Part shown: one piece after another, positions 1-6,484 of the stretch | Numbering within the stretch: the first letter of the stretch is position 1 | How the letters are laid out: each line of letters starts with the position of its first letter | NCBI GenBank assembly: GCA_036834985.1 | Contig: DAITMV010000057.1 | Span: forward strand, 1 to 15,632 | DNA length: 15,632 bases | Direction: 5' to 3' | Origin: DAITMV01 sp036834985 | GTDB lineage: Bacteria; Pseudomonadota; Gammaproteobacteria; Burkholderiales; Burkholderiaceae_B | Made by a program: the position numbers and the translations under genes | The notes under the pieces: model-generated | Told to the model about the DNA's origin: nothing | Seen by the model: the letters and a program-made list of their open reading frames with translations, nothing else | Database searches by the model: none

Positions 1-534
1 CTGGATGTAATGGAAAAAGCAGCGACGCAAAAATGCGTCTGGCAACTCTTTTTCATTGTTGGATGTAATAAAGACGATGGGACGATGGCGTGCCTTGATC
101 AGTTGCCGGGTTTCATAAACATAGAATTCCATCCGGTCCAGCTCGCGCAACAAATCGTTGGGAAATTCGATATCCGCCTTGTCCACTTCGTCGATGAGCA
201 GCACGACCGGTTGGTCCGCTTCAAAAGCCTGCCACAATACACCTTTGACGATGTAGTTCTCGATGTGCTTGACGCGTTCATCTCCGAGCTGGGAGTCTCG
301 CAGGCGGCTGACCGCATCGTATTCGTATAAGCCCTGCTGCGCCTTGGTGGTCGATTTCACGTGCCATTGGAGCAAAGGGATACCCAGTGAGGCAGCCACT
401 TCTTCGGCCAGCATGGTTTTGCCGGTGCCAGGTTCACCTTTGATCAGCAGAGGGCGTTGCAACGTAATGGAGGCGTTGACCGCCAATTTCAAATCATCGG
501 TGGCGACGTAGCCGCTCGATCCTTCAAACCGCAT
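1..534 (-). CDS. MoxR-family AAA+ ATPase (partial, C-terminus off window)
   Basis: I translated the reverse strand from the ATG at 534 and found 178 residues open to the window edge. A Walker A motif, GEPGTGKT, lies at residues 33-40. Walker B, VVLLIDEVDKAD, is at about 110-121, and a sensor-1-like PIVFITSNN at about 152-160. The N-terminal pattern matches COG0714 MoxR ATPases, which usually run near 280-300 residues, so roughly 100 C-terminal residues are missing. MoxR proteins act as cytoplasmic chaperone-like ATPases. They often sit next to a von Willebrand A (CoxE-like) partner and help insert metals or mature enzyme complexes. The start is supported by a strong AAGGAG at 543-548, eight bases upstream. 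The gene diverges from two cytochrome c genes. The VWA partner would be expected just left of the window, but I cannot see it. The specific target is unknown. Confidence 0.93.
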   Translation of the reverse strand, partial: MRFEGSSGYVATDDLKLAVNASITLQRPLLIKGEPGTGKTMLAEEVAASLGIPLLQWHVKSTTKAQQGLYEYDAVSRLRDSQLGDERVKHIENYIVKGVLWQAFEADQPVVLLIDEVDKADIEFPNDLLRELDRMEFYVYETRQLIKARHRPIVFITSNNEKELPDAFLRRCFFHYIQ

Positions 535-627
535 GTTATTCACTCCTTTTATATCCCCATAAGTGTAGGCGATTGACGCCAAACCGTGTCGAGATTGGGG
601 TCTTGAAACGAAATTTGGCCACCATAA

Positions 628-657
628 TAGACGAACCCCTCGGTTAGCCGTTAAAAT
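628..657 (+). promoter_or_regulatory. Candidate sigma70 promoter for the cytochrome pair
   Basis: TAGACG at 628-633 (4 of 6 to TTGACA) is separated by 18 bases from TAAAAT at 652-657 (5 of 6 to TATAAT). Transcription would start near 664, about 70 bases before the first cytochrome ATG. This is the best plus-strand promoter I could find in the 202-base gap between the ATPase and the cytochromes, but it is a by-eye match. The left arm of an inverted repeat falls in its spacer. Confidence 0.35.
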
Positions 658-680
658 CCACAGGTTTTGCGTCGAGGGGT
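635..680. repeat. Inverted repeat (8-bp perfect arms) upstream of cytochrome genes
   Basis: ACCCCTCG at 635-642 is the exact reverse complement of CGAGGGGT at 673-680. Two G-T pairs could extend the stem inward. A second, imperfect stem, AAAATCC against GGTTTT around 653-668, is nested inside. The arms flank the predicted -10 box. Only the right arm would be transcribed from that promoter, which favours a DNA operator over an RNA hairpin. The function is inferred. Confidence 0.5.
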
Positions 681-736
681 AACGTGTACCATTCCAATCG
701 CCGCCTCCACATTGTTCGTAATCGAGAGAGCACTAC

Positions 737-1057
737 ATGAAACGTTTTGGGCTTGTTGTAAGCCTGGCGCTGTCTGTCGTAGCTACCCAAGCGGTGGCCG
801 TCGAGGGTAAGGCAGAGGCCGGTAAAGAAAAAAATGCAATGTGTATTGGCTGTCATGGTATCCCCGGATACAAGGCCAGCTTCCCCGTCGTATACCGCGT
901 GCCGCTGATTGGTGGCCAAAATGCAAAGTACATCGAAAGTGCCTTGCATGCTTATAAAAAGGGCGAGCGCAGCCATCCCACCATGCGTGGTATTGCCGGC
1001 TCACTGTCTGACCAAGACATCGCTGATCTGGCTGCGTATTACAGCAGCGCCAAATAA
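737..1057 (+). CDS. Small periplasmic c-type cytochrome (class I, c4/c5-like single heme)
   Basis: This 106-residue protein has a Sec signal peptide: a KR-containing start, a hydrophobic core, and probable cleavage after about residue 21-23 (AVA/VEG). One heme c site, CIGCH, lies at residues 36-40. The likely sixth ligand is Met83 in SHPTMRG. The C-terminus has the class I pattern LSDQDIADLAAYYSS. Such proteins shuttle electrons in the periplasm between respiratory complexes or from dehydrogenases. A GAGAGAG run at 724-730 precedes the ATG. The next gene, 15 bases downstream, encodes a second cytochrome of the same build, so the pair is almost certainly co-transcribed and arose by duplication. 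The redox partners cannot be read from the sequence. Confidence 0.93.
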   Translation: MKRFGLVVSLALSVVATQAVAVEGKAEAGKEKNAMCIGCHGIPGYKASFPVVYRVPLIGGQNAKYIESALHAYKKGERSHPTMRGIAGSLSDQDIADLAAYYSSAK

Positions 1058-1072
1058 TTCGAAGGTGATTTC

Positions 1073-1411
1073 ATGACTACAATGTTTAAAGCCTTGGCCG
1101 TGGTTGGGCTGGCTGCGATTTGCAGCGTGGCCAATGCCGGCGATATCGCCAAAGGTAAAGCCAAGGCAGAAGCGCAGTGCGCAGCTTGCCACGCCAAAGA
1201 CGGAAACTGGAACAGCCCGATTGACCCCAGCTATCCAAAGCTGGCGGGTCAGTACAAGGATTATGTCGTACAGGCTTTGACCCAATACCGCGGTGGTAGC
1301 CGCAAAAATGCCATCATGGCGGGCCAGGCAGCCAACCTCACTGATAACGAAATTAATGATTTAGCTGCATTTGTATCCTCGCTCAACGGCGAGTTGTACA
1401 TGAAGAAGTAA
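1073..1411 (+). CDS. Second small periplasmic c-type cytochrome
   Basis: This 112-residue protein has a signal peptide ending near the NAG at residues 21-23. The single heme motif CAACH is at 36-40, and the probable axial Met82 lies in NAIMAGQ. The helix LTDNEINDLAAFVSSLNG closes the class I fold. It resembles the preceding cytochrome along its length, including the PKLAGQYKDYV helix corresponding to PLIGGQNAKYI. Together the two resemble the two halves of a diheme cytochrome c4 split into separate chains, although that is only a suggestion. AAGGTG at 1062-1067 provides a good ribosome binding site for this ATG. The gene converges on the DUF1841 gene with a 10-base gap and no visible terminator. 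Confidence 0.93.
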   Translation: MTTMFKALAVVGLAAICSVANAGDIAKGKAKAEAQCAACHAKDGNWNSPIDPSYPKLAGQYKDYVVQALTQYRGGSRKNAIMAGQAANLTDNEINDLAAFVSSLNGELYMKK

Positions 1412-1421
1412 TGCAGCCCGC

Positions 1422-1868
1422 TTAGTCACCGATGCTTGGCATGTTCAAGTCCTGTGCCAGGCATTGGAGATAAGACTCCGAATTAAACGCTACCCCGTTC
1501 TTTTGCTGCTGCCAGATTTGCTCTGCTAGGCATTCGAACACGCGATGCGCCGCATCGTGCTCATTCCCGTATTTAAGACATAACGAGTGATAGGCCTGGC
1601 GGATGCCAGGGGGCTGATCAATGCTGACTTGTTCGGCAACCGCCAGATGCATGGACAGGTGCAAAAAGGGATTGCTTTCTCCGCCATCGGGCGAGTACTC
1701 GGCTTCCAGTGCCTTGTCACGTTGTTCGAGCGTGTCATGGTATTCAGGATGCTGCTGTATCCAGTGCACCGCCATGGTTTGTGCAGGCGTCAAAACGCCT
1801 TGCTGAAGCTCTTTGGCCCAGGCGTCAATAAAAAAGAGCCGGACTTGTTCTTTACTTGGACTAAACAC
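1422..1868 (-). CDS. DUF1841 family protein
   Basis: This is a 148-residue soluble protein with no signal peptide or membrane segment. The N-terminus MFSPSKEQVRLFFIDAW, the block VHWIQQHPEYHDTLE, and the central segment NPFLHLSMHLAVAEQVSIDQ with the following PPGIRQAY are characteristic of the betaproteobacterial DUF1841 family, whose function is unknown. Conserved His residues (HPEYH, HLSMHLA, NEHDAAHR) could bind metal, but this is speculation. The start is a GTG at 1868 with only a weak purine stretch before it. It lies 27 bases downstream of the FIST gene, so it is probably the last gene of the phaZ-rsxB-nth-FIST transcript and may depend on translational coupling. Its length matches what I know of the family. 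Confidence 0.85.
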   Translation of the reverse strand: MFSPSKEQVRLFFIDAWAKELQQGVLTPAQTMAVHWIQQHPEYHDTLEQRDKALEAEYSPDGGESNPFLHLSMHLAVAEQVSIDQPPGIRQAYHSLCLKYGNEHDAAHRVFECLAEQIWQQQKNGVAFNSESYLQCLAQDLNMPSIGD

Positions 1869-1895
1869 ACTGCGCTTTCAGGTCAATAAGTAGGG

Positions 1896-2936
1896 TTATC
1901 GTTCAATCAAGGCCATGGCCAAACGATGATTCAGAGGGCCAGTTAAGGTCTGGATGTCGGGGTGACGAATCCAGACTGCCTGGCCAATTGCTCCAATCAT
2001 TGGAATAGCCTGCCACTGTTGATTCAAAAATTGTAATTCGGAGTCATCTGCATGGCACAGCGGGCTGCGGTCCAGGCCGCCAAACAGGATACCCAGATGA
2101 TGCTTGTTTTTTCTGCTGTCGAGAGATGGAGGAGTCCAGGCCCTTAATTCCTGCTCGGCTTTATGGGCGGTGCGGGCTGCCAGGCAAACTTTTTCTCCTG
2201 GCCCGACAGGTGCGGCGAGTGTGGCAGAGCCATCGGAGTGGATACTGACAATCGGAATCCACTGTACCTGGCCTTGGCGCTCGACGCCCAACCGCAAACC
2301 GACGGGTTTGGTGTTTTCGTCTGGGCTGCGCAAAAACCCCAAGGCCGCTTGCTGGTTGACTGTGTCCAGTGACAAGCCAGTGGTCCCTGTTACATAGCCC
2401 CAGTCGCCCAAACTCTCCAAACCAACAGATTCAAACAGCGTTGTACCGCGCACGGGTATCTGGTGCAGACTCGCGCCATCGGTAGCCACTCGGCCGCTTT
2501 GTACCCGCCCGTGACGGGTCTGGTTGGGGCCAAAGCTGAGTAAACCCAGACGGTTGCCATCGCGGGAAAACTCCTGAACGCTGGCCAGTTCATCGTCGTT
2601 ATGACCCATCAGCAAGTCCAGATTTGCGTGGTACGTTTCGTCCGGGTTGCGGCCTATGACGGCGACTGCAATGGCAGGGTGTTCATTGGCAAGTACACCA
2701 TCCCGATACACCGCGTGTGAAATACCTCCCCATACCTGCATGCAGTGAGTGGATTTGATGATGTTGTGACACACCTCATGTAAATGCTCTTGCCAATGGG
2801 GCGTCGCAAAAAAAATGACGTGTTCTACTGCATCGTTATATCGCCGCAAGTTGGCCGATTCAACGGCCTGTTCTGCCGCCAGCGTGATGTTGAATAAATC
2901 GCTTTCCAGCGAACTGACCAGGCTAGTGCCTATCAT
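1896..2936 (-). CDS. FIST (N and C) sensory-domain protein
   Basis: This soluble protein of about 346 residues has the FIST layout. The N-terminal half contains the GGISHAVYRDGVLANEHPAI block at about 73-92, equivalent to the FIST_N core. A FIST_C domain ends with LGILFGGLDRS and IPMIGAIGQAVW. FIST domains are predicted to bind small ligands such as amino acids. They usually feed a histidine kinase, a chemoreceptor or a GGDEF/EAL domain, in cis or in trans. Here no output domain is attached and none is encoded nearby. The first in-frame ATG is at 2936, and an in-frame TTG at 2945 is also possible; neither has a good ribosome binding site. The gene starts 28 bases after the nth stop, suggesting it is read as part of the same operon. 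Confidence 0.85.
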   Translation of the reverse strand: MIGTSLVSSLESDLFNITLAAEQAVESANLRRYNDAVEHVIFFATPHWQEHLHEVCHNIIKSTHCMQVWGGISHAVYRDGVLANEHPAIAVAVIGRNPDETYHANLDLLMGHNDDELASVQEFSRDGNRLGLLSFGPNQTRHGRVQSGRVATDGASLHQIPVRGTTLFESVGLESLGDWGYVTGTTGLSLDTVNQQAALGFLRSPDENTKPVGLRLGVERQGQVQWIPIVSIHSDGSATLAAPVGPGEKVCLAARTAHKAEQELRAWTPPSLDSRKNKHHLGILFGGLDRSPLCHADDSELQFLNQQWQAIPMIGAIGQAVWIRHPDIQTLTGPLNHRLAMALIER

Positions 2937-2964
2937 AGGGTGCAATCATGGGTGTTATGGGTGA

Positions 2965-3612
2965 CTATGTTGTTTTGGGCGCAGGGGTCTTGGGTTTGAA
3001 GTCACACAAGTCTTCGATGCCACACACAAAACAATCCGGTTTTCTGGCTTTACAAATGTATCGTCCATGAAGGATAAGCCAGTGGTGCGCATCTAACAAA
3101 TACTCTTTGGGAACACGTTTGAGTAGCTTTTTTTCTACCTCCAAGACGTTTTTCCCGGGGGCAATGCCGGTGCGATTGGACACCCTAAAGATATGGGTAT
3201 CGACCGCCATGGTCAGTTGATTAAACGCCGTGTTTAGCACCACGTTGGCTGTTTTTCGACCCACACCGGGCAGGGCTTCGAGCGCCTCGCGCGCTTGCGG
3301 AACGTCCCCGTTGTATTGGCTATCCAGTATCTGGCAGGTTTGAATCAAATGTTTGGCCTTGGAGCGGAACAGACCGATGGTTTTGATGTATTCAATCACC
3401 CCTTCTTCACCCAGATCAGCTATGCGCCGGGCCGTGTTGGCCACCGCAAAGAGTTTTCGGGTGGCGATGTTAACGCTTTTGTCGGTGGCTTGCGCCGATA
3501 ACAAGACGGCCACCAGAAGCTCAAACGGGGTGGAGTACTCCAACTCGGTTTTTGGTTTGGGATTGGCCTGCTGAAAGCGCCTGAATATCTCGGCGCGTTT
3601 GTCGTCGTTCAT
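2965..3612 (-). CDS. nth: Endonuclease III (DNA glycosylase/AP lyase)
   Basis: Nth removes oxidised pyrimidines from DNA and nicks the abasic site (base excision repair). Starting at the ATG at 3612 gives 215 residues with landmark numbering matching E. coli Nth. The helix-hairpin-helix LPGVGRKTANVVL carries catalytic Lys120, and catalytic Asp138 sits in AVDTH. The 4Fe-4S cluster cysteines are at 187, 194, 197 and 203, with the usual C-x6-C-x2-C-x5-C spacing. The frame stays open a further 94 residues upstream, but that stretch is low-complexity, Pro/Arg/Thr-rich and lies over the rsxB coding sequence, so I reject it as part of the protein. The start is two bases past the rsxB stop, indicating tight translational coupling. 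The rnfB/nth adjacency echoes the rsx-nth operon of gammaproteobacteria. Confidence 0.97.
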   Translation of the reverse strand: MNDDKRAEIFRRFQQANPKPKTELEYSTPFELLVAVLLSAQATDKSVNIATRKLFAVANTARRIADLGEEGVIEYIKTIGLFRSKAKHLIQTCQILDSQYNGDVPQAREALEALPGVGRKTANVVLNTAFNQLTMAVDTHIFRVSNRTGIAPGKNVLEVEKKLLKRVPKEYLLDAHHWLILHGRYICKARKPDCFVCGIEDLCDFKPKTPAPKTT

Positions 3613-3614
3613 GG

Positions 3615-4298
3615 TCAAGAAGCTCTCTTGGATCGTGCCCGAGCCAGCGCCGCCTGGATCACCGCCCGCTTTTTGTCTTGTTCGCTGGCGTCGGGGATGA
3701 GGGTGTCCAGATGGGCCAGTTTTTGTAAGGCTTTGGCTTGCAGGCGTTGTTCTTTGTCCCTTTGTACGCGGGTTAGACGCTGGTTGCGGATGTGCATGCG
3801 GTCGCGGGCTTGATGGGCCTGTTGTGTGTCCCAGTCGGTATGTCCCGGTACGGGGTGCATCGTGATGCAGTCGACAGGGCAGGGGGGGATACACAACTCA
3901 CAACCTGTACACAAGGCAGCAATAACGGCGTGACGCTTTTTATTGCCGCCTACAATCGCATCGACCGGACAGGCTTCGATGCACAGTGTGCATCCGATGC
4001 AATGTTCGGGAGCGATGTGTGCGATCAGACGGGGTTTGTGTTCACCGCAACGGCTATCGAGCGGGAGTGGCTGCGTATTCAATAAAGCAGAGAGCTTTTG
4101 TATGCCCTCATCTCCACCCGGAGGGCAGCGATTGATGGGGGCTTGCCCTTGGGCGATGGCTTGGGCGTAGGGCAGGCAGCCGTTGTAGCCGCACTGCCCA
4201 CACTGCGTTTGAGGTAAGACGTCGTCTATTGAGCGGATGAGCGTATCGTGCTCGGATGGTTCAACGGAGTGACTCGTATTGTCAAACGGATTATGCAT
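3615..4298 (-). CDS. rsxB: RsxB/RnfB-like iron-sulfur protein, soluble form
   Basis: This 227-residue protein contains the RnfB-type Fe-S domain CGQCGYNGC...NRCPPGG (Cys 33, 36, 41, 58). It is followed by two 4Fe-4S ferredoxin motifs: Cys 100, 103, 106, 110 and Cys 130, 133, 136, 140. The tail, about 160-227, is charged, rich in Arg/Lys/Gln/Ala and probably helical. E. coli RsxB starts with a hydrophobic membrane anchor. Here the N-terminus is short and polar (MHNPFDNTSH...), so the protein should be cytoplasmic. No other Rnf subunit (A, C, D, G, E) is in the window. It starts within the last eight bases of phaZ and ends two bases before nth. A role as electron carrier, possibly serving Nth or another Fe-S protein, is inference. 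Confidence 0.9.
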   Translation of the reverse strand: MHNPFDNTSHSVEPSEHDTLIRSIDDVLPQTQCGQCGYNGCLPYAQAIAQGQAPINRCPPGGDEGIQKLSALLNTQPLPLDSRCGEHKPRLIAHIAPEHCIGCTLCIEACPVDAIVGGNKKRHAVIAALCTGCELCIPPCPVDCITMHPVPGHTDWDTQQAHQARDRMHIRNQRLTRVQRDKEQRLQAKALQKLAHLDTLIPDASEQDKKRAVIQAALARARSKRAS

Positions 4299-5526
4299 TC
4301 GCCCTGATAAAGTCGCGGATTTTTGGGTAAATCATTTCACGCCAGCGACGCCCACTGAAAATACCGTAGTGACCGCACTCGGGTGCTGTGAAGTGCTGCT
4401 GTTTGTCAGCCGGGATATTAACGCATAAATCATGCGCTGCCTTGGTTTGACCCGGGCCGGAGATGTCGTCCAGTTCGCCTTCGATGGTAAAAAGTGCGAC
4501 CGATTTGACATCTTCGGGTGCTACGCGTTGCCCGCGGACAAACCAGGTGCCCTTGGGCAGAGAGAAGTCCTGAAAAACCACCTTGATGGTGTCCAGATAA
4601 TATTCGGCCGGCATATCCAGTACCGCATTGTATTCATCATAGAAGCGGCGGTGCGCCTCGGCGCTTTCGCCATCGCCCTGCACCAGATGCAGGTAAAAGT
4701 CCCAATGCGATTGCATGTGGCGATCCGGATTCATGCTCACAAAGCCTGCGTGCTGTAAAAAGCCTGGATAGACACGTCGCAGATAGCCTGGGTAGTTCGA
4801 AGGCACCGTGTGGATGACGTTGTTTTCAAACCATGAGTGGGGTTTGCGTGTGGCCAGATTGTTCACGGCGGTGGGGCTTTGCCGGCAATCAATGGGGCCA
4901 CCCATCATCGTCATGCTCTTGGCCTGGCAGGGATCATTATTGGATGCCATGATCGAAACAGCCGCCATCACCGGGACGGTGGGCTGACAGACCGAGATCA
5001 GGTGGACGTCGGGTCCGAGGTGCTGAATAAATTCAATGCAGTAATGGATGTAATCGTCCAGATGGAATGCACCATCGGACAAAGGCACCATCCTTGCATC
5101 GACCCAATCGGTGATGTAGACATCGTGTTCGGGCAACATCGCCTTGACCGTATCTCGCAGCAAGGTGGAGTGGTGACCTGATAACGGCGCAACCATCAAC
5201 ACTTTGGGGTCATTGGGGCGACTGGCCATGTTGTCCGGAAATACCCGTCGAAACCGCTTGAGGTTGCAAAAAGGCTTGGCGATGACGGTCTCTTCGACAA
5301 TCGGAACTGATTTGCCGTCAATCGTGGTAAACGGCAAGTCAAACTGAGGCTTTTCGTAGTGTTTGCCCAAGCGGTAAATCAGTTCGTAACTAGCAGAAAT
5401 TCGGCGCGAAAATGGCGTGTAGGCCAAGGGGCTGTATGGATTGTTATACAGCTTGGCTGTGGCATCGGCTAACTGGGTCAGCGGATTTAAGAAGGCGCGC
5501 TGCAGCTCGTGAAATTGGTAAAGCAT
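4291..5526 (-). CDS. phaZ: Intracellular polyhydroxyalkanoate depolymerase
   Basis: PhaZ hydrolyses stored poly-3-hydroxybutyrate granules in the cytoplasm. The 411-residue protein aligns by eye with Ralstonia PhaZ1 from the first residues (MLYQFHELQRAFLNPL). The lipase-box position reads LISVCQPTVP, so Cys180 replaces the usual serine nucleophile, as established for PhaZ1. A catalytic Asp in EGELDD (about 353-354) and His386 in CGHYGIFSG complete the triad. No signal peptide is present, consistent with an intracellular enzyme. I chose the ATG at 5526 over an in-frame GTG at 5538 because the family begins MLYQ and AGGTGG lies eight bases before that ATG. It heads the minus-strand cluster and overlaps rsxB by eight bases. 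The upstream 130 bases contain a candidate promoter and several palindromes. Confidence 0.95.
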   Translation of the reverse strand: MLYQFHELQRAFLNPLTQLADATAKLYNNPYSPLAYTPFSRRISASYELIYRLGKHYEKPQFDLPFTTIDGKSVPIVEETVIAKPFCNLKRFRRVFPDNMASRPNDPKVLMVAPLSGHHSTLLRDTVKAMLPEHDVYITDWVDARMVPLSDGAFHLDDYIHYCIEFIQHLGPDVHLISVCQPTVPVMAAVSIMASNNDPCQAKSMTMMGGPIDCRQSPTAVNNLATRKPHSWFENNVIHTVPSNYPGYLRRVYPGFLQHAGFVSMNPDRHMQSHWDFYLHLVQGDGESAEAHRRFYDEYNAVLDMPAEYYLDTIKVVFQDFSLPKGTWFVRGQRVAPEDVKSVALFTIEGELDDISGPGQTKAAHDLCVNIPADKQQHFTAPECGHYGIFSGRRWREMIYPKIRDFIRANA

Positions 5527-5576
5527 GTAAACCCCCACCTGGAAAAGGCGTCAACAGGTTATTTTTTATGGAATGT

Positions 5577-5606
5577 ATTATGCACAAGAAATATTGTGCA
5601 ATGCAA
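5577..5606 (-). promoter_or_regulatory. Candidate sigma70 promoter of the phaZ operon
   Basis: Read on the minus strand, TTGCAT (5606-5601) and CATAAT (5582-5577) are separated by 18 bases. They match consensus at 4 and 5 of 6 positions. Predicted transcription would begin near 5570, giving a leader of about 45 bases before the phaZ ATG. The palindrome at 5581-5600 fills the spacer almost exactly, the position expected for a repressor operator. Positions are seen directly; promoter activity is inferred. Confidence 0.5.
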
Positions 5607-5625
5607 CATAACAATTATGTCATAA
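5581..5625. repeat. Cluster of palindromes in the phaZ control region
   Basis: Three dyads lie in 45 bases. TGCACAA-N6-TTGTGCA occupies 5581-5600 with perfect 7-base arms. ACATAA-CAA-TTATGT occupies 5606-5620 with perfect 6-base arms. TTATG-T-CATAA occupies 5615-5625 and shares bases with the second. The first sits between the predicted -35 and -10, and the second abuts the -35. This suggests one or more dimeric regulators controlling phaZ. The TGCA-rich sequence brings PhaR-type regulators of PHA metabolism to mind, but that assignment is a guess. Confidence 0.6.
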
Positions 5626-5651
5626 AAATAACATCGATTGCGATTATGTTA
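5624..5651 (-). terminator. Possible weak terminator after fpr
   Basis: On the minus strand, TAACAT (5651-5646), an 11-base loop, ATGTTA (5634-5629) and a T run (5628-5624) follow the fpr stop within six bases. The stem is perfect but only 6 bp and AT-rich, so termination would be inefficient. It could equally be another regulatory dyad. Confidence 0.3.
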
Positions 5652-5656
5652 AGCCG

Positions 5657-6484
5657 TTACCAATAATTCTCTACAGCGATTTGACCCGGTTTTGCACGTC
5701 TGCTCGTTGTAAAGCCGCGATTCCCGAGCACTTGTCTTAAGTCGTCGACCATTTGCGGATTGCCACACAGCAATATTCGGGAGTCTTGCAGCGTCAGGGG
5801 CAGGCCGGCTGCTTGTTCGAGCCGACCATTCTCAATCAGTGTGGTGATACGTTCGGACAAAACGCCACTGGGGGCATTGCGGGTGATCACCGGAATGTAG
5901 ATCAGCTTATTGGGGGCGTTGTCAAAAAACTCCCTGAAATACTCATTGGTGCGAAAGCCCTCAATGAGCTCGCGGTACGCCAGCTCATTGGCATCGCGAA
6001 CGCTGTGCACGACGATCAGGTGTTCGTAGTCTTCCCAGTTTTTTAAATCCCAGAGCATGGAGATAAAAGGGGCTAGCCCGGTGCCCGATGAAAGCATCCA
6101 CAGGTGTTTGCCACCTTCGAACCGATCAGTGGTCAAAAAGCCATAGCTGGTTTTGTCGACATAGAGGGTATCGCCCACCTCCATGTGCTCGAGCTGGCTG
6201 GTAAATTCGCCGCCGGGAACCACAATGGAAAAAAATTCCAGGTATTCGTCGTAATTGGCTGAAACTACAGAATAGGCGCGCCAGGCAATCGCCTCGCCCC
6301 CCTCGCTGTTAGACTTTTTGATGCCCAGACGCGCAAACTGCCCAGGTTTGAATCGGAGACCCTTGTAGCGCGTTGTTCTAAACGAAAACAACTTGCCATC
6401 AACCCACGTCTGTTTGTGGGTGATGGTTTCCAGTGTGTACTTGTCGCTGCTGTCAGTAGCAATGACCGAGGGTTCAACGCTCAA
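5657..6484 (-). CDS. fpr: Ferredoxin/flavodoxin-NADP+ reductase
   Basis: This FAD enzyme exchanges electrons between NADPH and ferredoxin in the cytoplasm. The 275-residue protein has the FAD-binding RAYSVVSA at 69-76, the nucleotide-binding SSGTGLAPF at 132-140, a later LLCGNPQM segment, and the C-terminal VENYW typical of bacterial Fpr. Its length is slightly above the family's usual roughly 258 because of a longer N-terminus. The only start that keeps the FAD domain whole is TTG at 6484, since the next in-frame Met is near residue 101. The start lies inside the last 11 bases of fdxA, so translation is probably coupled to fdxA. The adjacent 7Fe ferredoxin is the natural redox partner. This pair is often linked to oxidative stress and Fe-S supply, but no specific regulator site is visible. 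Confidence 0.93.
   Translation of the reverse strand: MSVEPSVIATDSSDKYTLETITHKQTWVDGKLFSFRTTRYKGLRFKPGQFARLGIKKSNSEGGEAIAWRAYSVVSANYDEYLEFFSIVVPGGEFTSQLEHMEVGDTLYVDKTSYGFLTTDRFEGGKHLWMLSSGTGLAPFISMLWDLKNWEDYEHLIVVHSVRDANELAYRELIEGFRTNEYFREFFDNAPNKLIYIPVITRNAPSGVLSERITTLIENGRLEQAAGLPLTLQDSRILLCGNPQMVDDLRQVLGNRGFTTSRRAKPGQIAVENYW

Noticed and set aside
3613..3894. A 94-residue N-terminal extension of Nth in frame with it
   Set aside because: It is Pro/Arg/Thr/Ser-rich, lies over the rsxB reading frame, and Nth homology and catalytic numbering fit the start at 3612.
4837..5181. A 114-codon plus-strand frame inside phaZ
   Set aside because: It is antisense to the conserved catalytic region of phaZ and has no ribosome site or recognisable domain.
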